Position numbers and translations under genes: made by a program
Assembly (NCBI RefSeq): GCF_000275845.1
Contig: NW_006766891.1
Span: 475,240 to 539,239, forward strand
From: Dichomitus squalens LYAD-421 SS1
Taxonomy: Eukaryota > Basidiomycota > Agaricomycetes > Polyporales > Polyporaceae
Direction: 5' to 3'
DNA: 64,000 nt
The notes under the pieces: generated by a model
What the model saw: only the letters and a program-made list of their open reading frames with translations
Told to the model about the DNA's origin: nothing
Database searches by the model: none
Shown: positions 49,055-61,692 of the stretch, piece by piece
Numbering within the stretch: the first letter of the stretch is position 1
How the letters are laid out: the number at the start of each line of letters is the position of its first letter

Positions 49055-49728
49055 TCAAGAAGAAGCGCACTGTCCAGAGGTGGCCGTGTGAGAAGGAATG
49101 GTTCCGCCTGAGAACGGAAGCTGCAAGACAAGGGAGCCACCGTTGATGACTGTGTGATGCCCCAGGTCGGACGTAGAAGCGCTATCCACAGCGATGTACA
49201 GTTGACCGGGCTTGACCGACAGGGTCTCGCTGGGGTCCGCAGGGAACGTGATCGTCCCGCCGCCCCCGATGATGAAGAAGTATCTAGCGCAAGCACAACA
49301 GTCAGATCGGGACTAGAAGATGCGAGACAATTTGCAGCGTACTGGAGATTCGGCGCCGTGTGCGTTCTGATAGGGCAAGTCAGCGGGAAACCAGACGATG
49401 ATGGAAGTTTAGGGGCGTACCCAGAGTCGAATGGGTCAGGTCCCGGGAAGTATGAGTAGCTCGCGCTATCTATGGAGCCTAGTTGTTCGACGGAGGCCTG
49501 TAAAGAAGACAGCGATCAGCCAACCCATTTGATAGAGCTTCTAGAAGTACCGAGTGGACTCACGGACGAAGTAATGGAGATGTCGGTGGTCAAGGTCCAA
49601 CACTCGACCGTGGAGTTTCCGTTGACGCCCACAATGGCATTGACTTGAGTGATGTCCGTAGCCCGTGCAACACCCGCAGAGGTGATGGCGGTGAGCAACA
49701 GTCCGTAGAACAGAGACGTCAGGGCCAT
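49055..49728 (-). CDS. Small secreted cupin-like protein
   Basis: Met 49728 opens a signal peptide, MALTSLFYGLLLTAITSAG, with predicted cleavage after ARA. The mature part has VNAIVGVNGNSTVECWTL, then an exon with ASVEQLGSIDSASYSYFPG, a short exon with HTAPNLQ, and a last exon with YFFIIGGGGTITFPADPSE, VKPGQLYIAVDSAS, GHHTVINGGSLVLQLPFSGG and the end GQCASS. Three introns close in phase. The beta-strand-rich last exon, with its repeated hydrophobic/Gly pattern and late His pair, matches the small cupin-like secreted proteins I know from wood-decay fungi. Their function is unknown. The mature protein has two Cys, one early and one at the C-terminus, which could pair. Confidence 0.7.
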
Positions 49729-51380
49729 GGTGAGCGAGTATGGGTCCTTCTCGTTTCACCGGTCGTGCTTATAATAGTGCTCAAATCCTGGCGCCAGACC
49801 GAGTTGTAAGTATAGCGAAGGCATCCATATTGCAAGGATGTTATCGACATTGCCTGGCGGGCCGCTCTGTCGGCATTGGACGCAGCACCTTCGTTGCTAT
49901 GGATTCGAGACTATTGGCAAGTCCAAAATCATATGACAGGGGCGGGTGTCATACCTTTTCGGGTGAACCGCAACGAGAATTGGGTAAACCGCAGCGAGAA
50001 CCAGCGTTCGCTGGAAGGGGCTGATCAAAAACGCGCATCTTGGGAGAATCCCGACGTTGGCAGGAATGGAAGTGTTGGTCAATACTACCATGTCAGGCGA
50101 ACACACGCCATCACTGTGATACTTCCACGAGTTTGTGGAGCTCATCTCAGGCCCGCAGACCTGGAGGGAGACGTAGTCCCTACCATGATAGCAATCTGAA
50201 CGGTGATGCGATGGTGTATGTATTGTGCAATATGCGCTAATCCATCACAAGAGCACGAACAGCCGAACAGGAGACTCTTTTCGCAAGCGGTTCAGAAACA
50301 GACCAAATCTTGGTCGTCTCTAAAACAGTGTGTGCTACGTCGTCAAGCGTGGTGGTCGACGCTGCGGGGCGCCAGTGCTCTGCACTGTTGGCGTTGAACT
50401 TCGACCTGGAGCCCTTACAGATTGCACAACCCACTGATCCTGAACCATCTGCGAAAAGAGTCTTCTGACGGGCCAGCGAATGATAATCAAGGACCATCCG
50501 GTCCTGGATTGAGCTCGCTTGTGATGAAGCCCCGTCCTCACCGCGGTGATACGCCGATGCTCTGATGGGTCTGCACTGTCGGTAGCTACAGTATGTTGAC
50601 TCGACTTTGATGACTTCGTGTCCGGTGCTTCTCGGAATCGTTGACGTCCCGATGCACACGAAAATAAACCTAGGTACGTTACGGAAGATTGTGGGCTTCT
50701 GAAACCTGCGAGGCTCGTAGATATGCCGAAATTGTTGGATGTCCCTGTTGGCGGGTATCTCGGTGTATCAGCGCTGTCCTAGAGAATCCGCAGGTCGCCA
50801 ACGCATTGTCAGGGCAGATATGTCAAGTTTCAACTGGGAGCTTCCCGGCGGGCTACTGTATACCGATATCCTGTGGACCATCGCCATCGCGTGGACGGAG
50901 TTCGAAGCAGAGAGGGTCGGGAGCAATGCCTTGATCACCGATCCGATTGCAAATGATCAAGGAGAACTGTGCAAGGCTCTCAGCAAGACATCTTCTGATG
51001 TAAGCAATCCGAAGCTGATTTGCTCTACTACGCCACTACCGGCGGCTATCTATAAGAAGGATTACCATTCAGGGTTTAGCCATCTCGTAACGGCTGCTAA
51101 CAATCCCCCACTACGCGGGCGAACGGCGCAACCTTAAGTCCGTATCAGCAGTTAACCCCATATATTCAACAGAAGACGTCCCTAACGCAATCAGACGTTC
51201 TTTTGGCTACGACCACTTGAAGGAGCATGTTTACGTAATAAATCATGTCAGTACACAAATGAGCGACGATAAATAAATAATACATCAAAGATGCGTCCTA
51301 CAACATGGTGTACAAAGGCGGCTTTAAGCCGTACTCCTCCTATAGACGGACAAGAGACCCGATGAGCAGTGTCGACAGTC
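49729..51380. other. Intergenic region with one weak ORF
   Basis: A plus-strand frame at 50820-51137 (MSSFNWELPGGLLYTDILW and on, 105 codons) has an amino-acid composition that could be real, but it has no recognisable domain, and no exons could be attached. Nothing else is supported. Confidence 0.35.
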
Positions 51381-52839
51381 TCAGACCGCGGCACCGCCGT
51401 ACTTGAGATCCCCGGAATGCATAGACGAGAGCGGGTACTCATCCACCATGGTGTCACTATCGTGCACCTTGGACACACTAATCTGCACCTGGCGAGGGGC
51501 AAAGGTCATCGGACCGCCAGGGATCGTCGACTGGGCAGTTCCCAGCGCCGTAGTGGACTCTCCTCTGCGGCCGCCGAATGTCGATCCGTGCGTCAATCCC
51601 AGCCCAACACGGACGATGATCAGCAGCGGGGTGATCGTCTTGGGGATACCCATCAGCGATCGTGGCGCATGAACCGTGTGGGAAGGGGGGACTTACCGCA
51701 AGCTGCGTAATACTGTCAATCGCGACGACTGTCGCGATGTTCCCGCTGAGGTAAAGGCTGACGGTGACCAGGGTCGCGGTAGCGAAGAGACCACCGGACT
51801 CGATGATGGTGAAGATGACCTTGTTGTACTTGTTCCCCCTTGATCCGACACCAGTCCCAGAGGACACATAATCGGAGACGGTGCGGCCCATGTACCAGAG
51901 TCGCGCAGCGATGGCGAGCGTGACGCCGATGTTGAGCGCCAAGTCGAAGGTCCAGTCCACGATGCCCATCTTGTGGATGAGAGGGTCGAAAATCGGGACG
52001 CCAGGCTGCCCGCCTCTGACCATGGCCGTGATAGAAGCGGCTGCAGGCGATCGTCAGCCACGGGAACGGGACATCGGGAGTAACCAATGAAACTTACCCA
52101 AGCGCACGAGCTCGAGGATAAGCTGTTGGGGACGTGAGTCTCGAAGTACGGAATGGAATTCGGTGCAACATACCGGTAGAATAACCACGTAGAACCTTCG
52201 TCCGAATAGGGTCCACAGCCGCCAGATAAGGATGAGATCTTGAAGGAAAACCTGCATGTGGCGATGAGATTCGCCGGAGTCCATCGCGTCGATCCAGAAT
52301 CACGTACGTTGACGGTGTACAAGCCAAGCTTGGACTGGGCAAGCCGAGAAGACTCGTTCGCGAAATACAGAGTAGCGGTGCCAGGCGGCGAGTAAATAAA
52401 TGCCTCGAGTAGTTGGCGAAGCGTTACGGCGATATAGGCCGTAGAGAGCATGAATGCCAGCGTAGATACTGAGATCAAAAGGCTGCAAACAAGCACCTTG
52501 TGAGCGACGCAGTTGCAGGCGAGGATGAGAGATAGACCCTACTGGGAGCTCGACTTCGTCGTTCCGCCAATCCGCCCTACCAGAACGTATATCGCACTGC
52601 CATAGACCAAAATACTACTCTAGGTTAGATAAAGACTGGATCGCGCTTGGAGGACTCGACGTACTTGATGCCTATCGTTAGAATAGCTGTCAGCAGCGCG
52701 AACATGGATTGTTCAAGAGAAACTTACCATAGAGCACCGTCTCCACCCAGATCCCGATAAGAAACATCTTATCTAGAGGCGGGAGGTGGGGGATGACGGC
52801 AGCCGCACCCGAAGCAGCAGAGGCTGAGGCAGACGACAT
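51381..52839 (-). CDS. Multi-pass membrane protein of the basidiomycete seven-helix type
   Basis: Eight exons close in phase: 52728-52839, 52665-52671, 52543-52617, 52308-52482, 52174-52251, 52098-52122, 51697-52040 and 51381-51638. The second is a 7-nt microexon, needed to read VLYG-IN-SILVYGSAIYVLV. About seven hydrophobic helices follow: MFLIGIWVETVLYG; SILVYGSAIYVLVG; LLISVSTLAFMLSTAYIAV; VFLQDLILIWRLWTLFG; NIGVTLAIAARLWYMG; GLFATATLVTVSLYLSG; and ITPLLIIVRVGLGLTHG. The C-terminus is cytosolic and Ser/Thr-rich. This helix layout with an IWRLW motif in helix 4 is a large uncharacterised family in mushrooms, sometimes suspected to be receptor-like; no ligand or partner is known. It lies within the putative terpene cluster, but its involvement is not shown. 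Confidence 0.82.
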
Positions 52840-53033
52840 GGCGCTCGGCGTATGCAGGAAGCAAGACTTGGGACGGGGATGGACTCAGGTGCCCAAGAAT
52901 GCCGGGGGGGTAATAAGAGCGTCAAAGAAGAATCAAGACAAAATCGGGCTAGAAATGTTCCGACGCCCATGCAGGCAAGGTCCATTCAGTCAGACGATCT
53001 GATGCCGAGATCCAGAACACCTGGATTGGCATA

Positions 53034-53600
53034 CTATCCCTCAAGGGGTTCTGCAACGCCAGGAATGATGGCACCTGCCTCTCCAGCAACAGTGATCTAT
53101 GTATTCCACAAACTTCAGGCATTGTTGAGACTGACATCTATCATATGTCCTCCAATTTTCGTAAGATTCTGTGGAGCTGAACGCGAGCTATGGGGATGCC
53201 ATGTTCCGAGCACCTACATGAAAGGGGTTTTGCAAAACCCATAAGCGCCTGAAAGAAACGGCTTCCCTAGGATGTCTACCCATCCTCGGAGCTATCGGGG
53301 GTGATTTTTGTATTCAAAATACACCCAGACATTCATCCAGAAAGATATTTGAGCTTTCACAGCGAGAGACAAAGAGAGAACTGTATATCAAGTTGGGCGT
53401 CAACTCGCTTAGAGGTGTAACTAAATGTCTCCTGCTCGCAAAGGCGTCCTCCGGCTCATTTGGCTCCAAAAAGTTGCCAGATGATATCAAAATGGGTGTA
53501 GTATTATGTGTTTGAAATATCAGAGCGATGCATGAGGAGGGGAGGGAGAGCTTGGGGTTTTGCAAAACTCGCAGATTTTGCAAAACCCCTTGAGGGATAG
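53034..53600. mobile_element. 567-bp MITE, second family, TA target duplication
   Basis: The left end starts CTATCCCTCAAGGGGTT and the right end is its inverse, AACCCCTTGAGGGATAG. The 23-bp arms differ at one site, and TA flanks both sides (53032-53033 and 53601-53602). Inside, a palindromic motif GGGGTTTTGCAAAACCC recurs (53224-53240; 53554-53570 in slightly altered form; and the right arm itself), as expected of transposase-binding subterminal repeats. There is no coding capacity. The termini are unlike those of the MITE at 45837. Confidence 0.85.
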
Positions 53601-53602
53601 TA

Positions 53603-54620
53603 CAATGTTGGATGTTCCTTGATGATTCCCTCCCATCGTCTCCAGAGTTGCATCTGATACAATGATGGAGCCAGGCCCCCTCGTAGTCGTCAAAAGCGAA
53701 TAGTTCTCGAGCTGGCCATCTCTGAGGCAGTATCGAGTGTGGCGCTCCACAGATAGGCAGCGCGCGTGCGGTACGGGTCGGGGATTGTGTTCATCGTTGT
53801 CGATATCGCGCTAGACGACGAGTGGGCGGCGAGCGGCGCTTATCCTTAGCGTGAGAATGTTGCAGATCATCATCCGAGGGTGCTGCTAACAGTGCCCTCT
53901 CATCAACGTGCATGACCACGTCGACCGCGTGGCACATAGGCACCTGCTCCTTTCCTCTTCTACTGAGTATCAGCCAAATCCTCATTGAAGCTGATCCGGA
54001 GTAGCTATCGCTGCAACTTCTGGGTGCCATCAAGCGACGCGCACAATGCTGCGTCAGCGAGGATAGCCGACACCGCCGGGGGAATCACACATTGGCCCGC
54101 AGCTACACCGAAATCGCAGGTAGGGTGACAGCGGCGGAGCTTCGACAATACAGACTTGGTCCCTGTTCACATACCACGAACGTATTCCCGCAGCTCAGCG
54201 CTCGGCACTCACCCAGGTGATGAGCTGCTGGCGCACCGTAAGGCTGGTCTGGAGGTGGACTGCTCAGGGCTGCTGAGCGGTCGACTTTGCTTCGACTCGG
54301 GCTCGGGCGGGACCGATGCCGACAAAGCGTCTTTGGAGGTTGATCGAAGTCTGTAAGTCACTGCTTCCTTCCGTCATCGGAGGCTTCTGCTGTGGCGTTT
54401 GGGCTCAGCGAGTCGCTTCTCTAGCATGCCTCGAACAGCAGCACCGACACCGCTCGTTCATTCATCTAAGAATATACAGAAAGATGCGTCTCGCACCGGC
54501 CAACCTGTCAGGCCAAGTCGGGCACGCAGGTTGACTAGGACCGTCTCTCACCCTGGGCCCCAATCCCTCCCCTAGCTGCTCCCCTGCGAGTACTCAGGTT
54601 CACCACACGCTCACTCACAC
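53603..54620. other. Intergenic region upstream of the MFS gene
   Basis: No gene is seen. It holds the MFS promoter; no TATA box is evident close to the start. Confidence 0.5.
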
Positions 54621-56886
54621 ATGTCGGACTCCCGCCACGAAGTCCCCAGAATCGGGACCATCACTCCAGAATCATACAAACAGGGCGACGCCTCAGAGGT
54701 GCCAGTCTTGGAGGCAAAAGAGCTTGTACACGAACTTGCGTCCGTCCAGCCAGCGGGAACAACCGTTGAGCCAGCCGAGGCCAGGCCACAAGTCGCTAAG
54801 CGAGGCGCGCGATTTTGGCTCATATTCCTGGCCTTGAGCTTTGCGCTCTTCTTGTCCCCCTTAGAGCTGGTGCGTCGTCTAGAGTCCTAAGGCGGTCCAG
54901 CTCTGACCGTCGTTGCCACAGACCTCAGTTTCGACGGCGTTGCCTACCATTCTCCTCGACCTAAACAATGGCGAAGACTTCATCTGGATCTCGTCGGCGT
55001 ATACTCTGGCGTCTACCGCTATTCTACCGCTGAGTGGCGCACTGGCTGAAGTGCGGCAATAGCTTCTCGGTCCGAGACGTTGCGTAGCTAACTCTCCACT
55101 CCACCTAGATCTTCGGCCGGCGTCCTTCCATGCTTCTCGCTCTCGTCCTGTTTGCCCTGGGCAGTGCTCTCTGTGGATCAGCGCAGACGGTCCCATGGCT
55201 GATCGGCGGTCGGAGTAAGCAGGCTTAGCGCTTGCTACAGACGCGAGGCTGATATGTTTTGATTCCAGCTGTTCAAGGGATGGGCGGCGGTTGCATCTTG
55301 TCCATTACCAACATCGTCATCTCCGATCTCGTGCCGTTGAAGGAACGCGGGTTCGTCAGTGGAGTCCTGGGATTGTAAGCGATCCGAAGCGCTCTCGCAT
55401 TGTATTGACTCGGCTGAACTCTGGTAAGGGTATGGGCATTGGCGGCAGCCTTAGGGCCGCTCATCGGCGGTGCGGTGTCGTCCCACGGGCAATGGCGTTG
55501 GTTGTTCTGTGAGTCGTATGACGAGCTAGTTGACGTTTCACAATTGGGCTGAGCGCCGTTTCAGACCTGAATCTACCCGTATGCGGGCTGGCGTTCATAC
55601 TCGTCCTTACGCTGCTCAACCTTAAGAATCCGCCCGGGACTTTCCTTGAGAAGCTTGCCAAGATCGATTGGATGTGCGCCTGATTCATTTTCTGTAGACG
55701 TCTCAAGCTGACGTCGGTACAGAGGAAACTTCCTGATCATCGCGAGTTCGAGCTCTTGCATCATCGCACTGACATGGGGAGGCGTCGTATATCCTTGGTC
55801 TTCAGCCAGGGTGCTTGTCCCGTTGTTGGTAGGGTTAGGGGGTATGGGGCTCTTTTTGCTGTACGAAGCGCGGATAGCACGGCATCCCATGGTACGTAGC
55901 CTTGATTTCACAACAAGACATCTCTGACAAGAAGTGTTCAGGTGCCCTTCATTATACTGTCCAATTGGACGAGTTTCAGCGGGTAGGAACATCTACCCGT
56001 CGCTGATGCACCTAAAGACCTGACGTTCCTCCCTTAGCTACCTGCAGACGTTCATCAACCCTATCGTCATGCTCTCCGTTATCTGTAAGCCCCAACGAGG
56101 TTCCGTCTTCAAACTTTGCTCCGTGCTCATGTCTTCTCAGATTACCTGCCAACGTACTTCCAAGCGTGCAAAGGCGCATCTCCTCTGATTTCCGGCGTAG
56201 ACACGTTTGGCCTTTCGATGGTCCTTGGGCCGATCGTCATCCTGACGGGAGTTAGCGTGACAAAGTGGAGTCGCTATCGAACACAATCCTATGTGGGCTG
56301 GGCGTTCTTGATTCTGGCTATGGGACTACTTTCCATGGTTTCTGCCGACACCCCTCTCGCACGCACCATCGGGTTCTCCGTCTTGGTCAGCGTCGGCGGG
56401 GGGATCGTGTACGCGATTACGTACTTCCCCGTCCTCGCCCCGCTCCCCGTAGACAAGAACGCGCACGCGCTGGCGTTCTTCGCCTTTTGTCGGTCGTTCG
56501 CCGGGGTGAGTTGCACGCATGTTCTCTGACCCGTGCTAGACTTGACGAGACTTCGACAGGTGTGGGGTGTGACTATCAGCGGCACGATCCTGCAGAACGA
56601 GCTCAACAAGAGGCTCCCTGTTGCGTTCCTCAACATGTACCCCGGCGGCGCGTCCATCGCGTACTCTGCTATCCCCGACATTAGCGGTCTGCAGGAGCCT
56701 TTGAGATCGCAGGTGCGGGACGCGTTCGCGGGCAGCATTGCCGTCATCTGGCAGGTGATGATCGGTATTGCGGGAGCGGGCTTGCTCTCGTCTCTCGCTA
56801 TGAAGAACGTGCAGATGGGCTCAAAGGTAGACGAGAAATGGGGCTTGGAGAAGGGTGAGAAGTCGTCTCCTACTAGCAAGGCGTAG
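54621..56886 (+). CDS. MFS transporter, DHA2-type (14-helix) exporter
   Basis: Several short introns close in phase from Met 54621 to the stop at 56884-56886. After a hydrophilic N-terminus of about 65 residues comes FWLIFLALSFALFLSPLEL. Next are TSVSTALPTILLDL and ISSAYTLASTAILPLSGALA, with the family's D/S-x-A-Y-x-L region. MFS motif A follows as LAEIFGRRPSMLLAL, then GRTVQGMGGGCILSITNIVI (motif B-like), VWALAAALGPLIGGAV (motif C, antiporter signature) and further helices to VIWQVMIGIAGAGLLSSLA. DHA2 antiporters export drugs, toxins and secondary metabolites by proton exchange. Its position between terpene synthase copy 2 and a P450 suggests terpenoid export, which is inference. Confidence 0.9.
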
Positions 56887-58104
56887 GCTTTTGGCACTGA
56901 ATCGCAGGCTTCCGGATTCCGGACATCGTAATGCTATGTATCTTGTTCCTCTCGGTCCGAGACCGCATTTGTAGCTTTGTTTACTGTCATTACACACTGG
57001 CACTTCGAGTATGTAGCCGTCTTCACTGTCTTCGACACTGACACTTCGAGTATGTATTTTGGCCATCCTGTAAAGTAACCGACTCTCCTTTGGTGTTGCA
57101 TCGTATTGTGACCATATTTGGCGCTTGACGAGACGTAACCAGGACTCCATCCCAGTCACATTGCTTGGTCAAAGGGAGATAGGTGGGCGGCGCTGTTTGA
57201 TAGCTGACATCAACGGGCTGAGCATTTTCCAGGGCGTCCAAGTTCGCGTCGCCGCCGTGCGCCACGGGTCTAGCTCGTAGCACGGCCTCTTCCCTTACCC
57301 CGCCGCCGGAGACATGCGCTAGTTCTGATGAGTCGAGAAGCGTGCGTCATCAATGGGGCTGAACCCCAATCGCAGCACCCAGAAAGTGGTTAAGATCTGC
57401 CCATCACGACTGTGATTGAGAAGTATGATTGGCCCGATCTGTAGGAGCATACGAAGAGATGGCCCAGGTACCGTCCGAACACCATGGACCTTCCAAAGAG
57501 CACCCGCCCAAGGCAAGGCCCGCTAAACCAACGGGCGCATCACCAGGATCTACAGTGCCATGTACCGTAAGTAAGCCCCCCATGCTCCCTTACACCGTAT
57601 CGTCCTCAGATGCGATCGGAACGCACATGCCACAGTCGGCTTCTCACACGGCGGGCGGAACAGGAAGGTCCAGGTGAGGAAATGTTTGCGACACTTCCGC
57701 GCCACGCAACGTACCAAAGCATTCCTAGGAAACAAAGAGATCTTCGATGACCAGTGGGATTCGCTATCGACAAGCTGCGTGGCCCAACAATTCGGCAAAA
57801 CTTCCCTGCTTGAACTATACCCATTTGCCCGGCGTGTCATGCTGTGAGCTTTCCTGCCCCTTACGATCAGTGTCACGAAGTTCCGAGATAGGACTGTTTT
57901 GCGCATGGTTGAAGCGGTGTATCATATCGGAAGTTCTGCGAGGGCTGCAATGATGTTAGACATAACTGATGCCAAGGCTATACATATGTCGTACGTACCT
58001 CTGCTCCCCAGGTTGCTTCGTCGCCGACTGACCCGCGTTGTACTCCCGCTATATACGGTCGTCGCTCCCGTCGCTCCTTTGCATCGCCAAGCCGAATCCC
58101 TGCT
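56887..58104. other. Intergenic region, no gene seen
   Basis: This is the 3' flank of the MFS gene and promoter of the P450. A CTATATACG element at about 58050 is a plausible TATA box 55 bp before the P450 start. Confidence 0.45.
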
Positions 58105-60347
58105 ATGGCCAGTTACCTGCCCACCACTCTCTCTTCCCTGCCCCACCTCGTGCCCTCCACTTTGGTGGGGCGGCTCGCGCTGGTCATATGCGGTCTCGCA
58201 GTGTTCGCGGTGCTGCGCCGTCGGTCCCCGTCGAACCTGAAGTACCCTCCTGGACCCCGTGGCCTTCCCCTCATTGGCAACCTTCACCAACTCACTCCCG
58301 ATGCTTGGTTCCAGTTCGCGGATTATAAGGAGGTTTACGGTACGTTGGACGAGGCTCTGATACCAGCTTCGGCACTCCAAGCTCAACTTGTTGCGGACAG
58401 GTCCTATCGTGTACCTCAACCTTGCTGGACAGAATGTCGTCGTTTTGAACACCCTGAAGGTGGCAGCCGACTTGCTAGACAGGAGGGCTGCGATATATTC
58501 CTCCCGCCCGAAGTTCATCGTCGCGCGCACGCTGCTGACGGAAGGGCTCTTCTTCGTCTTCCAAGGCTATAGCGACTTGTATGCCATCTCATTTGATGTG
58601 ACGTCGAATGATCTGTTCACCTCTGGCACACAGGTGGCGGCGGATGCGTCGTGCTGCCCACGAGGCTCTACACCGTGGTGTTGTGCACGACTACCATCCG
58701 ACCCAGACCCTCGAGGCAACGATTCTCCTCAAAGACATGCTCACCGCCCCGAACGATTGGGAAGACCATCTTGAGAGGTGAGAGTTACGGCTTGCGTATA
58801 TCGGGTTGCGCTCGTTCTAAAAAACATCGCAGAATGGCCGGGTCGACCATTCTCGCGGTCGCATATGACAGGGAACCGCTGAAGAACGTCGCCGATCCGT
58901 CTATGCACACGCTCCATAACTTCACCAAGAAGATCGTGCGCGCAGGTTACGTAGATGGATATGTCGTCGAATTCTTCCCCTGGGTCAATGCCCTTCCCGC
59001 ATCGTTGGCTCCTTGGAAGAGAGAGGCTGCGGAGTGGGCGCCCCGTTTCTCCAAGCTTTTTTCAGGACTCTACAATGATGTGAAGCTTCGAGTGGTACGT
59101 TGACTCTACTCACGCTCTCCTGCGGTTCTCTCACTACATCAATGCATCAGTTGGATGGCGACACTCGCCCGAGCTTCTCCGCGTCCATGGTCGAGAAACA
59201 GATCAAATACGGTCTCAGTGACAAGGAAACCTCGTGGCTGGTCGCAACGATGTAGGCTCTTTTCTCGAAGTATACGTCCCAGCTGCATTTACTCAATCTC
59301 CATACCTATAAGCTCTGCGGCCTTTGAGACTGTGCGTCTGTCTCCTAGTTCTCTCGTGTCCTCGGTAACCTGACGATTTCGTTTACAGATGTCGGGCACA
59401 TTGACTTGGTTCATGCTAGCTATGGTTTTGTACCCCGATGTACAACGGAAAGCCCAGGCAGAGTTAGATGCAATCGTCGGCCGCAGTCGTCTGCCTTCTT
59501 TCGAAGACTTCGAAAACTTGGTCTACATCCGAGCCATCATCAAGGAGACACTTCGCTGGCATCCAGTCGGCCCGCTCGGTAAGCGTCCATTTGGTAGATA
59601 TGTGCCAGACCTCGTCTCACAATATTTCGTAGGAATGCAGCATGTCTCGACGGAGGTCCGTCATTTGATTATTGTCCCATGTAGTATCTTACTGAGGTCG
59701 TTCCCGTGTGACTACCCAGGATGACGTCTATGAGGGTTACTTCATTCCGAAAGGGACGATCTGTATCCCGAATATCTGGTATGCAGGCACATCGCAACGA
59801 TGTCGTTCGCTCTGAGCCATGGGCTGACCGTCTTTTCGCAGGGCGATTAACCGTGATCCGGACATGTGGGGTCTCGATGCCGACCAATACGTGCCTGAGA
59901 GACACATTGGTCCTGACGGTAAACTGGCACCTTCACACTTGGACACGAAGGAGGAGGGTCACGTCACCTTCGGATTTGGCCGCAGGTATGGCGGACTCGT
60001 TGCGCGTCAACGTGGTTTTGCTGACGGTCGACTGTTTAGGATTTGCGTCGGTCGTCACGTAGCGCGGAACTCACTCTTTATCAGCATTGCGTATCTTCTT
60101 TGGATGTTCAACATCAAGCCTCCTTTGGGCCCCGATGGCAAGGAGATCGAATGTACCGAGAAGGGCATCGATCTTGGCTTGGTCGTGTAAGTACACGCAT
60201 GATCAGGTGTGCCTTCGGAATACATCAAAGCTGATGATATATACCTTCTGCAGCCGGCCTCAATACTTCAAGCACCGGTTCGAACCGCGCTTCCCGGATG
60301 CTGTATCGGTGTACGAAGCCCACAGGGAGCTAATGAACGTAAACTGA
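58105..60347 (+). CDS. Cytochrome P450 monooxygenase
   Basis: About eleven exons close in phase. An N-terminal anchor (VGRLALVICGLAVFAVL) is followed by the Pro hinge KYPPGPRGLPLIGN. Helix C has LWRRMRRAAHEALHRG. The I-helix region reads WLVATISAAFETMSGTLTWF, where the usual A-G-x-D-T-T is replaced by A-A-F-E-T-M. The ExxR of helix K is in IKETLRWHPVGPLG, then the PERH meander PEHxx-like element, and the haem loop is FGFGRRICVG with its axial Cys. The C-terminus is RPQYFKHRFEPRFPDA. Fungal P450s of this size are ER-bound and use a reductase partner. In this position, oxidation of a sesquiterpene from synthase copy 2 is a reasonable guess. The E-T pair at the oxygen-activation site keeps acid-alcohol character. 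Confidence 0.92.
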
Positions 60348-61235
60348 GCTCGATGTTGACCCTCTAAAGGGCCTATCGGGAGCAGACACCCCGGAATCAT
60401 ACCTCTTCGAAGTGAGCCCCGGCGGCTTAGCAGGAACCAGAGGGGTTGTACAAATTCGTATCTTTGGTGGCGAATATTCTTGTATTTATCTGTATTGTTG
60501 TTAGAAGCCCGGTTATCCCGGTCACATATGATCACACTCGTTTACATCAAACGTAGATGAGCTGTCATTCGGGTCACTTTCGAAGGACGCAGTGAAGTCG
60601 CCTCTGTCCTAGAGCCCATCATGCAATTTCCAATCACATACACTGAGCCGCGGGTAGCACAAGAACTACTCAAATGCCATGTCTGAGTAATTGGTACCCA
60701 GCTCTTCACGTCGTAAGAATGACAGTGTTGGCCAGCCTTGTCGCTTGTTAGCGCTCTTCGGTTTGTCTCGCCGCTTCACTGCCCTTTCCAGACATAGCCA
60801 AAAGGGCCAAAATTGGAGGACCCCTCCGGGCCAGTCAGAGTGTCGTGGAAACGCGGAGGACGGTACAAGTAGCCCCCCTTAGTGAATAACTTGTGTGGAC
60901 AAGTGTAGGTACACGCGAGATGATCGCATACTTGGTGAGAGACACATACTCCCTCGACGGAATGTCTCTCAGCCTGGCACAGATTCGCTCTCTGGCTTCC
61001 GACAGTATGCTCCTTTGGACCTCCGACTCTTCATTTGCACGGCCATGACATGCGCGTGAGCGGCCCAGGGACCGTGACTGGCATTCGATTATTGTTGCCG
61101 AAATACTCCCTGCAAGGCAATCTGTGACCTGGGAACTTACTCACCTGCTGGTCAACTGCCTTGCGGTCGACTACACGACCTCCTCTTAGTGCTACCATCC
61201 GCTAGACGTTCAAATGCGAAGGCGGGTCGGAGACG
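60348..61235. other. Intergenic region, no gene seen
   Basis: No supported gene. The N-terminal part of the FunK1 remnant could once have extended into this area but is not recognisable. Confidence 0.45.
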
Positions 61236-61692
61236 ACTCGCTGCCCTGGATTCACCTTCCAGGATACGTCCTGTTACGCCGATGAATCTGATCCTATTGG
61301 AGGAGGCGTGAAGCCAGATATCTGCGTATATCATAACACCCATCTCGACAAAATCAAGAGCGGGGTCAAGAACCCTACGGATAAGTATTCTGACATGGGC
61401 TTCTCCGCTCTGCACTTCGAAGTCAAATCGAGTACATCTCAGGACTTCTTCCGGGACCTCGTGGACGAGGGAAAACTGGGGGAAGGAGGACATGAGTCCT
61501 TCAAGTTGTGGATCAACACGACTACCACGACACGTCTCCTACCCAAGCAGATAAAGTGCGCCATAACCTGGGCCAGAATGTCGCGTACGCTACAGAGGCT
61601 CAGTGCAAAGCGCCAACATAGGCGCCACTACTTCACCTTCTGTGTCTGGGAAATGGATCCGCTTCATTCGATGGGATAGAGCGGGCGCCGTT

